NCBI RefSeq assembly: GCF_022601685.1
Contig: NZ_JAKUML010000016.1
Span: 1 to 58,017, forward strand
Source: Acinetobacter sedimenti
Lineage (GTDB): Bacteria; Pseudomonadota; Gammaproteobacteria; Pseudomonadales; Moraxellaceae
Reading direction: 5' to 3'
Length of the DNA stretch: 58,017 bases
Position numbers and translations under genes: made by a program. Shown here one piece after another: positions 6,787 to 16,027 of this stretch. How positions within the stretch are numbered: the stretch's first letter is position 1; each line of letters opens with the position of its first letter. The notes under the pieces are model-generated. The model was not told the origin of the DNA and did not search any database. It saw only the letters and a list, made by a program, of their open reading frames with translations.

Positions 6787-8389
6787 TGACAATCGGGTAG
6801 CGACGCTCCCGACCAAATGCACGAGAGCTGATACGTGGTCCAATTGCACCTTGACGACGTTTGTATTCGTTTCGATCTACAAGTTTAATGACTTTACTCA
6901 CCACGTCTGCGTCAAAGCCTTTACCCACGATGCTATCTTGACTCAAATCTTCTTCGATGTACATATACAAAATCGAATCTAAAACATCATAAGCAGGCAA
7001 CGAGTCTTGATCTTTCTGATCTGGTCGAAGCTCAGCCGACGGCGGACGAGTGATGACACGCTCAGGAATCACAGGTGTTTTGGCGATCGAATTACGGTGT
7101 TTTGCCAATTCAAAAACAATCGTCTTATAGACGTCTTTGAGCGGGGCAAAGCCACCGACCATATCGCCATACAATGTGCAGTAGCCAACTGCGAGTTCAG
7201 ACTTATTGCCTGTTGCAAGGACGAGATTACCAAATTTGTTTGACAATGCCATCAGTAAAGTACCACGTGAGCGAGCTTGTAGGTTTTCTTCTGTGGTATC
7301 CATTGGGCTGTCGCCGAAGAATGGATAAAGCGTCTGCATAAAGCCATTCACAATCGGGTTAATCTCTGCGATGCCAAAGGTAATTCCTAGACGCTGTGCT
7401 TGCTCGGCTGCATCTTCAACACTCATCTGAGCAGTATAGGTATACGGCATCATCACTGCTTGTACACGATCTGCACCTAGGGCATCCACAGCGATTGCCA
7501 AAGTCAATGCTGAATCAATACCGCCAGATAGCCCAAGCACCACACCTGGAAAGCCTGAATTATTGACATAATCACGAACAGCCATGACCAAAAGTTGATA
7601 AATCTCAGGAATGGTATCTAATGCAGGTTCAAACTTTTGCTGTAGATATTGTTTTTTTTCAGCGTCAAAGTCAACTATGAGCAAATCGGATTCTGTGAGT
7701 TTGGCACGTGCCGCCACATCACCATTTTGATTAATGACTGTTGATGCGCCATCAAAAATCAAATCATCCTGCCCACCGACTTGGTTGACATAGACGATGC
7801 GTAGATCATTTTCGGCAGCAAGTTTGCTGACCAATTGTTGACGTTGTTGAGGTTTGCTTGCCTCATATGGTGAAGCATTGAGTACCAAGATCGTTTCAGC
7901 ACCGAGTGATTTGAGTTGCTTGGTGTTTTTCTCAACCCAAATATCTTCGCAGATGAGAACGCCGAATTTGTGACCTTGATGTTCAAAGATCAGATATTGA
8001 TGACCGATTTCAAAATAGCGTTGTTCATCAAATACGCTATAGTTCGGCAAATTCTGTTTGTGATAGCGACCGATGATTAGACCATTATGGAGCAATGCCG
8101 CAGCGTTGTAGCGCTTACCTTCTTCATCAACATGCACATAGCCAACAACGATCAAAATATTCTTCGCCTGAGCAAGATGCTTTAGACCTTGTTCGATACG
8201 TCCTGTTAGACTAGGGCGCAGTAATAAATCTTCAGGCGGGTAGCCGATCAATGCAAGTTCAGGGAAAACAATGATATTTGCACCTTTCTCGGCAGCTTGA
8301 TGTGCTTGTTGCAACATGTTTTCAGCGTTTTGCTGAATATCACCGACCAGTGGAGAGAACTGGGCGAGAGCAATTTTAAAATTACGCAT
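6764..8389 (-). CDS. nadE: Glutamine-dependent NAD+ synthetase
   Basis: NadE amidates deamido-NAD with ATP and glutamine, the last step of NAD synthesis. This is the two-domain form of 541 residues. The N-terminal nitrilase-type glutaminase shows the Glu44-Lys111-Cys147 triad in VFPELALIGYPPE, RYHKQNLPNY and GVLICEDIW. The C-terminal N-type ATP-pyrophosphatase has the P-loop SGGIDS at 288-293. The start at 8389 (MRNFKIALAQFSPLVGDI) matches the family; the frame continues upstream to 8437 but adds no domain. The 3' end overlaps the following gene by 23 bp. Confidence 0.95.
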   Translation of the reverse strand: MRNFKIALAQFSPLVGDIQQNAENMLQQAHQAAEKGANIIVFPELALIGYPPEDLLLRPSLTGRIEQGLKHLAQAKNILIVVGYVHVDEEGKRYNAAALLHNGLIIGRYHKQNLPNYSVFDEQRYFEIGHQYLIFEHQGHKFGVLICEDIWVEKNTKQLKSLGAETILVLNASPYEASKPQQRQQLVSKLAAENDLRIVYVNQVGGQDDLIFDGASTVINQNGDVAARAKLTESDLLIVDFDAEKKQYLQQKFEPALDTIPEIYQLLVMAVRDYVNNSGFPGVVLGLSGGIDSALTLAIAVDALGADRVQAVMMPYTYTAQMSVEDAAEQAQRLGITFGIAEINPIVNGFMQTLYPFFGDSPMDTTEENLQARSRGTLLMALSNKFGNLVLATGNKSELAVGYCTLYGDMVGGFAPLKDVYKTIVFELAKHRNSIAKTPVIPERVITRPPSAELRPDQKDQDSLPAYDVLDSILYMYIEEDLSQDSIVGKGFDADVVSKVIKLVDRNEYKRRQGAIGPRISSRAFGRERRYPIVNGWKAGV

Positions 8390-8665
8390 TCTAAAAAGTT
8401 TCCTATCTTTCAGGATGATTATTTGTGGTTTGGACAAATTTTCTTATCTTGTATTGTCCTAAAACCACCTTAGCAAAAAAATAAAACATGGTACTAAGCA
8501 TATCTAAGTAAAATGGATACGCAAACAGTGTACAGTTTAATCATTAAAATCCATGCTATTGTATGAGAAAATTCACTTTAAATCCTAGTGTTTTAGGTGG
8601 TTTTTTGTTTAAACCAACTATCATTTCGAAAAAATAGCAAAACTTAAGTGGAATACAATTTTACG

Positions 8666-9148
8666 ATGTCAACAATGCTCAGTCAGTGGTTTGTGAGTAA
8701 GCGACGACAGCTTACTTCTGGTGAAATTGATTTTGCCAAAACGATTTTTGCCAATCATATAGATTATGCGAAGGTGGAGATCGTTGTGCATCGTTTGGTG
8801 ATGCCACATTATGCGATCAGTCCAAATGGTCATATTTATTTTAATCGACAGGACTGGAAAGCGGATTTTTCAAAGGAAAGTCTTGAGCTGCAATCTTGGT
8901 TGATTCATGAGCTGACGCATGTATGGCAAGTGCAACAGGGCATTTCTGTCATCAAAAAAGCACTATTCGATCGTCGCTATCAATATGTGATCAAGCTTGG
9001 TAAGTCCTTTCTCAACTATGGTATTGAGCAACAAGCGCAGATGGTGCAGGATTATTTTATACGGATAAACAGAGGTGAGGAGTGCGAGTCACTTCGACAA
9101 TGTATCCCTTTTTTACCCAACTCTTTAAACATTAATTCGAAAAAATAA
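8666..9148 (+). CDS. Orphan HExxH protein resembling Vgr/Rhs-associated zinc peptidase domains
   Basis: This 160-residue protein has one strong motif, WLIHELTHVWQVQQG. This HExxH zinc-peptidase signature occurs in small Vgr-related/Rhs-associated and DUF4157-like putative metallopeptidases. A later Glu in YGIEQQAQMVQDYF is a good third zinc ligand. No signal peptide is visible, and no vgrG, rhs, hcp or immunity-like gene is adjacent, so it is an isolated copy. ATG 8666 (MSTMLSQWF) is chosen; GTG 8648 and ATG 8675 are in-frame alternatives and none has a strong ribosome site. A role as effector or peptidase is not shown by context. Confidence 0.6.
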   Translation: MSTMLSQWFVSKRRQLTSGEIDFAKTIFANHIDYAKVEIVVHRLVMPHYAISPNGHIYFNRQDWKADFSKESLELQSWLIHELTHVWQVQQGISVIKKALFDRRYQYVIKLGKSFLNYGIEQQAQMVQDYFIRINRGEECESLRQCIPFLPNSLNINSKK

Positions 9149-9194
9149 AAACTAAAGAAGCTCCAAAAATCATCTTGAATGAGATTTGAGCATA

Positions 9195-9224
9195 AAAAAG
9201 GCGCCCTTATTGGACGCTTTTTTT
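9195..9224. terminator. Weak bidirectional terminator between convergent genes
   Basis: AAAAAGGCG faces CGCTTTTTTT around 11 nt, between the HExxH gene (+) and gltA (-). A-run and T-run flank both sides, so it could act in both directions. Confidence 0.5.
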
Positions 9225-9245
9225 ATTTCACTGTACAGCTATAAC

Positions 9246-10514
9246 TTAGATGTCACGCTGAGCAGGACCAGTGTACAACTGACGTGGACGACCGATCTTG
9301 TATGGTGCAGAGTGCATTTCTAACCAGTGGCTGATCCAACCAACTGTACGTGCAAGTGCAAAGATTACGGTGAACATTTCTGTTGGAATACCGATTGCTT
9401 TCAAGATGATACCTGAGTAGAAGTCAACGTTTGGATAAAGTTTACGTTCTACGAAGTACGGATCGTTGAGTGCAATGCGCTCAAGTTCCATCGCCAATTC
9501 AAGCTGTGGATCATTGATGCCAAGCGCTTCAAGTACTTCGTCACATGTTTGTTTCATGACTTTAGCACGTGGGTCAAAGTTTTTGTAAACACGGTGACCG
9601 AAGCCCATCAATTTCACTTCTTTGCGTTTCACTTTTTCCATGAACTCAGCAACATTGTCTTTTGTGCCGATTTCATCAAGCATACGAAGAACAGCTTCGT
9701 TTGCACCACCGTGCGCAGGTCCCCAAAGTGCAGCAATACCAGAAGCGATACACGCATATGGGTTTGCACCAGTCGAACCAGCTAGACGTACAGTCGAAGT
9801 TGACGCGTTTTGCTCATGGTCTGCATGCAAAGTAAAGATACGATCCATTGCTTTTGCAAGCACAGGATTGACTTTGTAGTCTTTGTCAGCAGGGGTAGAG
9901 AACATCATATATAGGAAGTTCTCGGCATAGTTCAAGTCATTGTTTGGATAAACAAATGGTTGACCAATCGTATATTTGTAGCTCCACGCTGCCAAAGTTG
10001 GAATTTTAGCAACAAGACGTACCGCTGTAATATCACGGTGGTCGATATTTTCGATATCCAAGCTGTTGTGATAGAACGCAGAAAGCGCACCAACAACACC
10101 CACCATAATCGCCATCGGATGTGCATCACGACGGAAACCGTTGAAGAAACGGCTAACTTGGTCGTGAACCATCGTGTGGTTACGGATTTTCTTTTCAAAA
10201 GATTGCTTTTGCTCAGCAGTTGGGAGTTCACCATTAAGCAATAGATAGCAAGTATCTAGGTAATCAGCTTTAGTTGCCAATTGGTCAATTGGGTAACCAC
10301 GGTGTAGGAGAACACCTTTGTCACCATCAATGTATGTAATTTTAGATTCGCAGGCTGAAGTTGCCATGAAACCAGGATCAAAAGTGAAATGACCTTCTTT
10401 CAAAATACCGCTTACATCAATGACATCGGGACCTAATGTACCGCTGTAAATTGGAAGTTCAATTTTTTTGCCATCAAGCTCTAATATGGCTTTTTTGCCA
10501 GTAGTTTCAGACAT
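9246..10514 (-). CDS. gltA: Citrate synthase (type II)
   Basis: GltA condenses oxaloacetate and acetyl-CoA to citrate, the entry step of the TCA cycle. The 422-residue length and the N-terminal domain fit the hexameric, NADH-sensitive Gram-negative type. Catalytic residues are visible as His268 ([12 protein letters not shown]), His307 ([14 protein letters not shown]) and Asp364 (NVDFYSG). The gene is divergent from sdhCDAB across a 672-bp control region, an arrangement also seen in enterobacteria. The inverted repeat at 10767-10792 lies about 250 bp upstream of its start. Confidence 0.97.
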   Translation of the reverse strand: MSETTGKKAILELDGKKIELPIYSGTLGPDVIDVSGILKEGHFTFDPGFMATSACESKITYIDGDKGVLLHRGYPIDQLATKADYLDTCYLLLNGELPTAEQKQSFEKKIRNHTMVHDQVSRFFNGFRRDAHPMAIMVGVVGALSAFYHNSLDIENIDHRDITAVRLVAKIPTLAAWSYKYTIGQPFVYPNNDLNYAENFLYMMFSTPADKDYKVNPVLAKAMDRIFTLHADHEQNASTSTVRLAGSTGANPYACIASGIAALWGPAHGGANEAVLRMLDEIGTKDNVAEFMEKVKRKEVKLMGFGHRVYKNFDPRAKVMKQTCDEVLEALGINDPQLELAMELERIALNDPYFVERKLYPNVDFYSGIILKAIGIPTEMFTVIFALARTVGWISHWLEMHSAPYKIGRPRQLYTGPAQRDI

Positions 10515-10766
10515 TCAAAATCTCTCCTGTCCTGGTGAAAGTATAAAATCTGATCCGAAATGTGCGTTGTTATACAAAGTCAATCAGACTGTTGCAAAAA
10601 ACAGTATAAGCTTAGTGAGTGTTCACATTTTGTCAATTCTCAATACATAGAAAATATGACAATTTCATCTCAAAAACGGTTGTTTTGTCTAAAAAAAACA
10701 CAAATAAGAGCGTACTTGAACAGATTAGTCACTTCGCTTGCTTACTTTTTGGGTGCTGTTTGTACA

Positions 10767-10792
10767 TTTGCAGTAGGCAAGCTTACTGCAAA
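10767..10792. promoter_or_regulatory. Perfect 9-bp inverted repeat, candidate operator
   Basis: TTTGCAGTA (10767-10775) and TACTGCAAA (10784-10792) are exact reverse complements separated by 8 bp. The TTTGCA core recalls half-sites reported for acetate/propionate-responsive regulators of the RamB/PrpR group and for some GntR proteins. No regulator gene is present here, so the binding protein is unknown. Confidence 0.55.
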
Positions 10793-10981
10793 ATGCCAAG
10801 AATTGATTCAAACAATTGTAAGGAGATTTATCCTGATCAAAAGCTACTGATCAATATAAAAGCATAAAACAAACAAGTTTATACCGAAAAAGTAGCACAT
10901 TAAAACATTCAACTTTTGTCTAGGGTATATGTATTTTGAAATGTGCGAATTTAGCCATAAAATGTGGAATTTAATGCAATT

Positions 10982-11003
10982 TATAATAATGAAAATAATT
11001 CTC
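10982..11003 (+). promoter_or_regulatory. Candidate sdh promoter -10 with overlapping Fur box
   Basis: TATAAT (10982-10987) overlaps a 19-bp site (10985-11003) that matches the classical Fur consensus (GATAATGAT, A, ATCATTATC) at 15 of 19 positions. It lies about 185 bp upstream of sdhC. Fur bound here would block the promoter when iron is replete. That is opposite to what an iron-using enzyme would need, so the site may act differently or not at all. Confidence 0.4.
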
Positions 11004-11186
11004 AATACGGTAATTTTAAACAAGTTTTTCGTTTGTTCGTTTGTATTTTTATGTCCTGCGTTCTATAATTCCCTGTCGTTTAGATGTGGCAAGCTTTGCC
11101 TTAAAAATGCCAGCTTTCCTTTGGAATTACTTCAACTAACTCCACTTTTATAATTGAATTATTAATTTGGGGTGTTTACTTACAGG

Positions 11187-11588
11187 ATGCCCGCTGTGAA
11201 AAGCAACAGACCTGTCAATTTGTCCATGGGTCAAGTTTTAGCTGTAAACTTAAAATCACCCGTGGCTATTGCATCAATTTTACACCGTCTATCAGGTGTC
11301 ATCGTATTTTTACTGGTACCAGTTCTACTTTGGATCTTGGATAAATCACTTTCATCCCCAGAAGGATTTGACTACGTGAAGAATGTTGTGTTCGGCAACA
11401 TCTTTGTACGTTTGATTGTATGGGTGTTTGCTGCAGGTCTAATTTTTCACTTTATCGCTGGCGTTAAGCATTTGCTTGCCGATCTTGGCGTGGCTGAAGA
11501 GCTAAAAAGTGGTCGTATTGCAGCGACAATCGCTTTAATTTTGTCTGTGATTGGAATTCTCGCAGCATTTGTATGGATTGTGATCTAA
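11187..11588 (+). CDS. sdhC: Succinate dehydrogenase cytochrome b556 subunit
   Basis: SdhC is one of two membrane anchors of complex II, helping to bind heme b and ubiquinone. The 133-residue product has three hydrophobic segments (about 35-57, 72-92 and 109-131). It carries the quinone-site signature SILHRLSG and the heme-ligand region FHFIAGVKHLLAD. ATG 11187 gives the family N-terminus MPAVKSNRPVNL. An in-frame GTG at 11172 would add five residues. It is first in the operon sdhCDAB, with only 1 bp separating it from sdhD. Confidence 0.95.
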   Translation: MPAVKSNRPVNLSMGQVLAVNLKSPVAIASILHRLSGVIVFLLVPVLLWILDKSLSSPEGFDYVKNVVFGNIFVRLIVWVFAAGLIFHFIAGVKHLLADLGVAEELKSGRIAATIALILSVIGILAAFVWIVI

Positions 11589-11589
11589 T

Positions 11590-11955
11590 ATGAAAAGTGC
11601 TACAGGTTTAACAGGCTCAGGCTCTCGAGATTGGTTTATCCAACGTGTGAGTGCCGTGATTTTGGCAATCTATACGGTTGTGATGTTTGGTTGGATTCTC
11701 TGCAATGGCGGATTTAGCTATGAGCAATGGTCTGGATTTATGATGACATTGCCGATGAAGATTTTATCTTTATTGTCGATTTTGGTATTGGTTGCACATG
11801 CTTGGATCGGGATGTGGCAGGTTTTTACGGACTATGTCACGACTCGTCAAATGGGTCCATCTGCATCAGGTTTACGCCTCGTATTAACGTCTGCAGTGAT
11901 TATTGCAGTATTTGTATATGCGATCTGGGGTATCCAGATTTTCTGGGCGAATTGA
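11590..11955 (+). CDS. sdhD: Succinate dehydrogenase hydrophobic membrane anchor subunit
   Basis: The second complex II anchor, 121 residues with three transmembrane segments (about 18-40, 53-75 and 93-117). It keeps the RDWFIQRVSAVILAIY start, the HAWIGMWQVFTDY segment that supplies the heme-ligand histidine, and a conserved Tyr for the quinone site. It begins one base after the sdhC stop and ends 12 bp before sdhA, as expected for coupled expression of the four subunits. Confidence 0.93.
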   Translation: MKSATGLTGSGSRDWFIQRVSAVILAIYTVVMFGWILCNGGFSYEQWSGFMMTLPMKILSLLSILVLVAHAWIGMWQVFTDYVTTRQMGPSASGLRLVLTSAVIIAVFVYAIWGIQIFWAN

Positions 11956-11967
11956 TAGGAAGAGATC

Positions 11968-13863
11968 ATGGGCGCAAATACCCCTAAAATAGATTATTCA
12001 AATATTCAAACACTATCTTTCGATGCAGTCATCGTTGGTGGTGGTGGTTCTGGTATGCGTGCTTCTTATCAGCTTGCTCAAGCAGGTTTGAAAGTTGCCG
12101 TTTTGACCAAAGTTTTCCCAACACGTTCACATACAGTTGCCGCTCAGGGTGGTATCGGTGCATCTCTTGGTAATATGCAAGAAGATAATTGGCACTATCA
12201 CTTCTATGACACGGTCAAAGGTTCTGACTGGTTAGGTGACCAAGATGCGATCGAGTTTATGTGTCGTGAAGCACCGCATGTTGTGTATGAGTTAGAGCAT
12301 CTTGGTATGCCTTTTGACCGTAATGAAGATGGTACGATTTATCAACGTCCATTCGGTGGTCACTCTGCAAACTATGGTGAAAAAGCTGTACCACGTGCAT
12401 GTGCTGCAGCTGACCGTACAGGTCACGCACTACTTCATACGCTATATCAAAGCAATGTGAAAATGGGTACACAGTTCTTCGTTGAATGGATCGCATTGGA
12501 TTTGATCCGTAATGAAGATGGTGATGTACTTGGTGTGACTGCGTACGATCAAGAAACTGGTAATATTGCGGTATTCCAAGCCAAAGCAACATTGTTTGCA
12601 ACTGGTGGTGCAGGTCGTGTATACCGTGCATCTACCAATGCCTATATTAATACGGGTGATGGTCTAGGTATGGCTGCTCGTGCAGGTATTCCATTGCAAG
12701 ATATGGAATTCTGGCAGTTCCATCCGACAGGTGTAGCAGGCGCTGGCGTACTGTTGACTGAAGGTTGTCGTGGTGAGGGTGGTGTACTTCGTAATGACTC
12801 TGGTGAGCCATTCATGGAGCGTTATGCACCGACACTGAAAGACTTGGCGCCACGTGACTTCGTATCACGTTCTATGGACCAAGAGATCAAAGAAGGTCGT
12901 GGTTGTGGTCCAAATAAAGACTACATCTTGCTTGATTTGACACACTTGGGTGCAGATACCATCATGAAGCGTCTACCATCTGTATTTGAGATTGGTAAAA
13001 AATTCGCAAACGTAGACTGTACTAAAGAACCAATCCCTGTTGTACCAACTATTCACTATCAAATGGGTGGTATTCCGACCAATAAACACGGTCAAGTGGT
13101 TGTGCCTCATGGTGTTGAAGAGGGTGAATTCTCTGCACACTATAATAAAGAAACCAAAGAATATACTTACAAAGGTACACGTGACTACGTGAAACCTGTA
13201 AAAGGTCTTTATGCGATCGGTGAGTGTTCATGCGTATCTGTACATGGAGCAAACCGTCTAGGTACCAACTCATTGCTTGATCTTGTGGTATTTGGTAAAG
13301 CGGCGGGTGAAACCATTATTGATTACGTGACTAAGCATCACGGTGATGAGTATACGCCATTACCTAACGATGTTTTAGAACAAACTTTGGCACGTGTACG
13401 TAAGCTAGATGAGTCAACTGAAGGTGAGAATGCACAAGAAGTTGCCGATGCGATTCGTAACATTGTTCAAGATCACGCTGGTGTATTCCGTACTCAAGCG
13501 TTGCTTGATGAAGGTGTGAAGCAAATTCTTGCGATCGAACCACGTGTACGCAATATTCACTTGAAAGACAAATCTAAAGTATTTAACACGGCACGGGTCG
13601 AAGCTTTAGAGGTTGAGAACTTGTATGAAGTGGCGAAAGCGACTTTGATCTCTGCAGCTGCTCGTAAAGAATGCCGTGGTGCGCATACAGTTGTTGACTA
13701 TGAACTTCCTGCTGATCACCCAGACTATTCTTATGGTCGTCGTGATGATGAGTGGATGAAGCATACTTTATGGTATTCGTCTGACAATCGTCTAGAGTAC
13801 AAGCCAGTTCGCTTTAGCCCGTTGTCGGTTGAAGCGATTGAACCTAAGCCACGTACATTCTAA
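11968..13863 (+). CDS. sdhA: Succinate dehydrogenase flavoprotein subunit
   Basis: SdhA oxidises succinate to fumarate at a covalently bound FAD and passes electrons to SdhB on the cytoplasmic face of the membrane. The 631-residue sequence has the dinucleotide-binding GGGGSG at 24-29 and the RSHTVAAQGG motif, with His55 as the FAD-linked histidine. It also has the active-site segments FHPTGVAGAGVL and LGTNSLLDLVVFGKAAG. Codon use is highly biased (GGT, CGT), as expected for a strongly expressed gene. Confidence 0.97.
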   Translation: MGANTPKIDYSNIQTLSFDAVIVGGGGSGMRASYQLAQAGLKVAVLTKVFPTRSHTVAAQGGIGASLGNMQEDNWHYHFYDTVKGSDWLGDQDAIEFMCREAPHVVYELEHLGMPFDRNEDGTIYQRPFGGHSANYGEKAVPRACAAADRTGHALLHTLYQSNVKMGTQFFVEWIALDLIRNEDGDVLGVTAYDQETGNIAVFQAKATLFATGGAGRVYRASTNAYINTGDGLGMAARAGIPLQDMEFWQFHPTGVAGAGVLLTEGCRGEGGVLRNDSGEPFMERYAPTLKDLAPRDFVSRSMDQEIKEGRGCGPNKDYILLDLTHLGADTIMKRLPSVFEIGKKFANVDCTKEPIPVVPTIHYQMGGIPTNKHGQVVVPHGVEEGEFSAHYNKETKEYTYKGTRDYVKPVKGLYAIGECSCVSVHGANRLGTNSLLDLVVFGKAAGETIIDYVTKHHGDEYTPLPNDVLEQTLARVRKLDESTEGENAQEVADAIRNIVQDHAGVFRTQALLDEGVKQILAIEPRVRNIHLKDKSKVFNTARVEALEVENLYEVAKATLISAAARKECRGAHTVVDYELPADHPDYSYGRRDDEWMKHTLWYSSDNRLEYKPVRFSPLSVEAIEPKPRTF

Positions 13864-13877
13864 TTGGGAGAATTCAG

Positions 13878-14588
13878 ATGAGTAGAGGTACACGTACATT
13901 TCATATCTACCGCTATGATCCTGATAAGGATAAAGCACCATACATGCAAACCTTTAAGCTTGAGCTTTTAGATAGTCACCGTATGTTACTTGACGCCTTG
14001 TTGGCGCTGAAAGTACAAGATGAAACTTTGACTTTCCGCCGTTCATGCCGTGAAGGGATTTGTGGTTCTGATGGTGTCAATATCAATGGTAAAAATGGTT
14101 TGGCTTGTCTTTGGAACTTGAATGATCTACCAAATGAGATCACGATTCGTCCATTGCCAGGTTTGCCAGTGATCAAAGATCTTGTTGTGGATATGAATCA
14201 GTTCTACGATCAATACAACAAAATTCAGCCATTCTTGATCAATGATCAGCCTGCACCACCGAAAGAGCGTCTACAATCTCAAGCAGATCGTGAGCATCTT
14301 GATGGTCTATATGAATGTATTCTTTGTGCTTGTTGTTCAACAGCTTGCCCATCGTTCTGGTGGAACCCAGACAAGTTCTTAGGTCCTTCTGCACTGTTGA
14401 ATGCGTACCGCTTTATCATTGACTCTCGTGATACAGCGACTCAAGATCGTTTGTCACGTCTTGATGATCCATTCAGCTTGTTCCGTTGTAAGGGCATCAT
14501 GAACTGCGTATCAGTCTGTCCTAAAGGCTTGAATCCAACTAAAGCGATCGGTCATATCCGTAGCATGTTGCTTGATCAAGCTGGTTAA
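13878..14588 (+). CDS. sdhB: Succinate dehydrogenase iron-sulfur subunit
   Basis: SdhB carries electrons from FAD to quinone through three clusters. In 236 residues all ligands are present: Cys57, Cys62, Asp65 and Cys77 for the [2Fe-2S] cluster; Cys147, Cys150, Cys153 and Cys214 for [4Fe-4S]; Cys157, Cys204 and Cys210 for [3Fe-4S]. It is last in the operon, followed at once by a strong terminator. No sucA/sucB follows, whereas my recollection of other Acinetobacter is that 2-oxoglutarate dehydrogenase genes continue here. Confidence 0.97.
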   Translation: MSRGTRTFHIYRYDPDKDKAPYMQTFKLELLDSHRMLLDALLALKVQDETLTFRRSCREGICGSDGVNINGKNGLACLWNLNDLPNEITIRPLPGLPVIKDLVVDMNQFYDQYNKIQPFLINDQPAPPKERLQSQADREHLDGLYECILCACCSTACPSFWWNPDKFLGPSALLNAYRFIIDSRDTATQDRLSRLDDPFSLFRCKGIMNCVSVCPKGLNPTKAIGHIRSMLLDQAG

Positions 14589-14605
14589 GATTGTAATTAA
14601 TATCT

Positions 14606-14635
14606 TAAAAACGCATCTTCGGATGCGTTTTTTTG
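14606..14635 (+). terminator. Intrinsic terminator of sdhCDAB
   Basis: ACGCATC (14611-14617) and GATGCGT (14622-14628) close a TTCG tetraloop, followed by a T-run. This is a textbook strong terminator. Confidence 0.9.
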
Positions 14636-14924
14636 TTTTGAGATAGTCTTAATGTGAATTTCTGTGAGCTGTGTGGTATGAAAGATCAAAGCGAAAAGGT
14701 TGAAAATGCCAATCGCAAGGCGCAATATATTTATTAACTTAATGAAATTTCTGTAAAAAATTTATCATTTTAGAACTTAAACTATAATTAGAGCGTTAAA
14801 AACCTATTATTTTGCACATTCTTGTCTAGATTTAACCGATGTAAAAGATCATTTCCGTCATCCTCATTTACCTTTCTCTATGACAGAATGATTGCTGAAA
14901 GATTAAAGCAAAATGGAAGTATTG
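14636..14924 (+). other. Leader/promoter region of the ketosynthase gene
   Basis: About 290 AT-rich bases with no credible gene. A TATAAT at 14783-14788 is the best -10 candidate, about 135 bp upstream of the start, but no good -35 is seen at the right distance. Confidence 0.35.
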
Positions 14925-16025
14925 ATGAGTATTCGTATCACAGGGACTGGAGTGTATACACCAAAAGATCAGATCAGTAATGAGGAGTTGGTCGAAAGCC
15001 TGAATACTTATGTCGCACGATATAATCGGCAATACGCAGTCGAAATAGAGCAGGGAACAAAAAAAGAATTATTGCCATCGACGGTGGAATTTATTGAAAA
15101 AGCATCAGGGATTAAATCTCGTTATGTGGTCGAAAAATCGGGCATTTTAGATATTGATCGCATGATGCCAGTGCTGACTGAACGTGACAATGAAGAACTT
15201 TCATTGCAAGCAGAAATGGGCGTCGAAGCAGCAAAACAAGCCATGAAAAATGCCAATATTTCAGCCAAGGAAATAGATGTGGTGATCTTTGCGAGTTTAA
15301 GTATTCAACGTGCTTATCCTGCCATCGGCATTGAAATCCAAAATGCCTTAGGGATCAAAGGCTATGCTTTTGATATGAATGTTGCCTGTGCATCGGCGAC
15401 TTTTGCGATCAAGCATGCCGTTGATGCGTTGAAAAGCGGCTCAAAAGCTGTGCTCATGGTCAATGTTGAAGTGATGTCGGGGCAGGTCGATTTTAGTGCG
15501 AGAGATAGCCATTTTATTTTTGGTGATGTGGCAACAGCGGCGATAATAGAGCAAACAACGAATAAAAGTGGCTTTGAAGTTTTAGATTGTTTCTTAGAAA
15601 CGGTTTATTCCAATAATATTCGCAATAATTTCGGCTATTTAAATACTAGTGAAGATGCGGTGCGAGATGATCGTGTCTTCCGTCAAGATGGTCGTAAGGT
15701 TTTTAAAGATATTGTGCCAATGGTTGCTGATCGTATTGCAATGCAATTGCAACGTAATGGGTTGTCGGTAGATCAAATCAAACGCTTTTGGCTACATCAA
15801 GCCAATATTAATATGAATAATCTGATGCTGAAGATGCTTGCAGGAAAAACACTTGATCCTGCACGAATGCCAATGGTGTTAGCTGAGTATGCCAATACCT
15901 CATCCGCAGGAGTGATCATTGCCATGCACCAAAGTGCCGATCAAGTGGATGTCGGCGAGTATGCACTATTAAGTTCGTTCGGTGCGGGTTACGCGATGGG
16001 TTCTGTGATTGTTAAAAAAGTATAG
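14925..16025 (+). CDS. Beta-ketoacyl-ACP synthase III family protein (FabH-like)
   Basis: A 366-residue thiolase-fold ketosynthase of the KAS III type, which condenses acyl-CoA with malonyl-ACP to start fatty-acid or related chains. The catalytic triad is Cys155 ([11 protein letters not shown]), His291 ([11 protein letters not shown]) and Asn324 ([10 protein letters not shown]). It is about 50 residues longer than E. coli FabH, mostly from an N-terminal insertion around residues 25-55 ([18 protein letters not shown]), so it is a distinct subgroup. ATG 14925 is preferred: GGAAG lies 5 bp upstream. ATG 14913 is in frame but has no such site. It stands alone, not in a fab cluster. Confidence 0.85.
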   Translation: MSIRITGTGVYTPKDQISNEELVESLNTYVARYNRQYAVEIEQGTKKELLPSTVEFIEKASGIKSRYVVEKSGILDIDRMMPVLTERDNEELSLQAEMGVEAAKQAMKNANISAKEIDVVIFASLSIQRAYPAIGIEIQNALGIKGYAFDMNVACASATFAIKHAVDALKSGSKAVLMVNVEVMSGQVDFSARDSHFIFGDVATAAIIEQTTNKSGFEVLDCFLETVYSNNIRNNFGYLNTSEDAVRDDRVFRQDGRKVFKDIVPMVADRIAMQLQRNGLSVDQIKRFWLHQANINMNNLMLKMLAGKTLDPARMPMVLAEYANTSSAGVIIAMHQSADQVDVGEYALLSSFGAGYAMGSVIVKKV

Positions 16026-16027
16026 AA

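Larger units (their letters stand above)
10515..11186. other. Divergent gltA/sdhC control region
   Basis: No credible gene lies in these 672 bases. The open frames present lack ribosome sites and family features. The region is AT-rich and holds a perfect 9-8-9 inverted repeat (10767-10792), a TATAAT at 10982-10987 and an overlapping Fur-box-like site (10985-11003). The sdhC leader is therefore about 180-200 nt long if that -10 element is used. Confidence 0.6.

Noticed and set aside
10560..10867. Overlapping open frames of 82-96 codons in the gltA/sdhC gap
   Set aside because: No ribosome site, no recognisable domain, AT-rich codon pattern, and they cross the inverted repeat; treated as chance frames.
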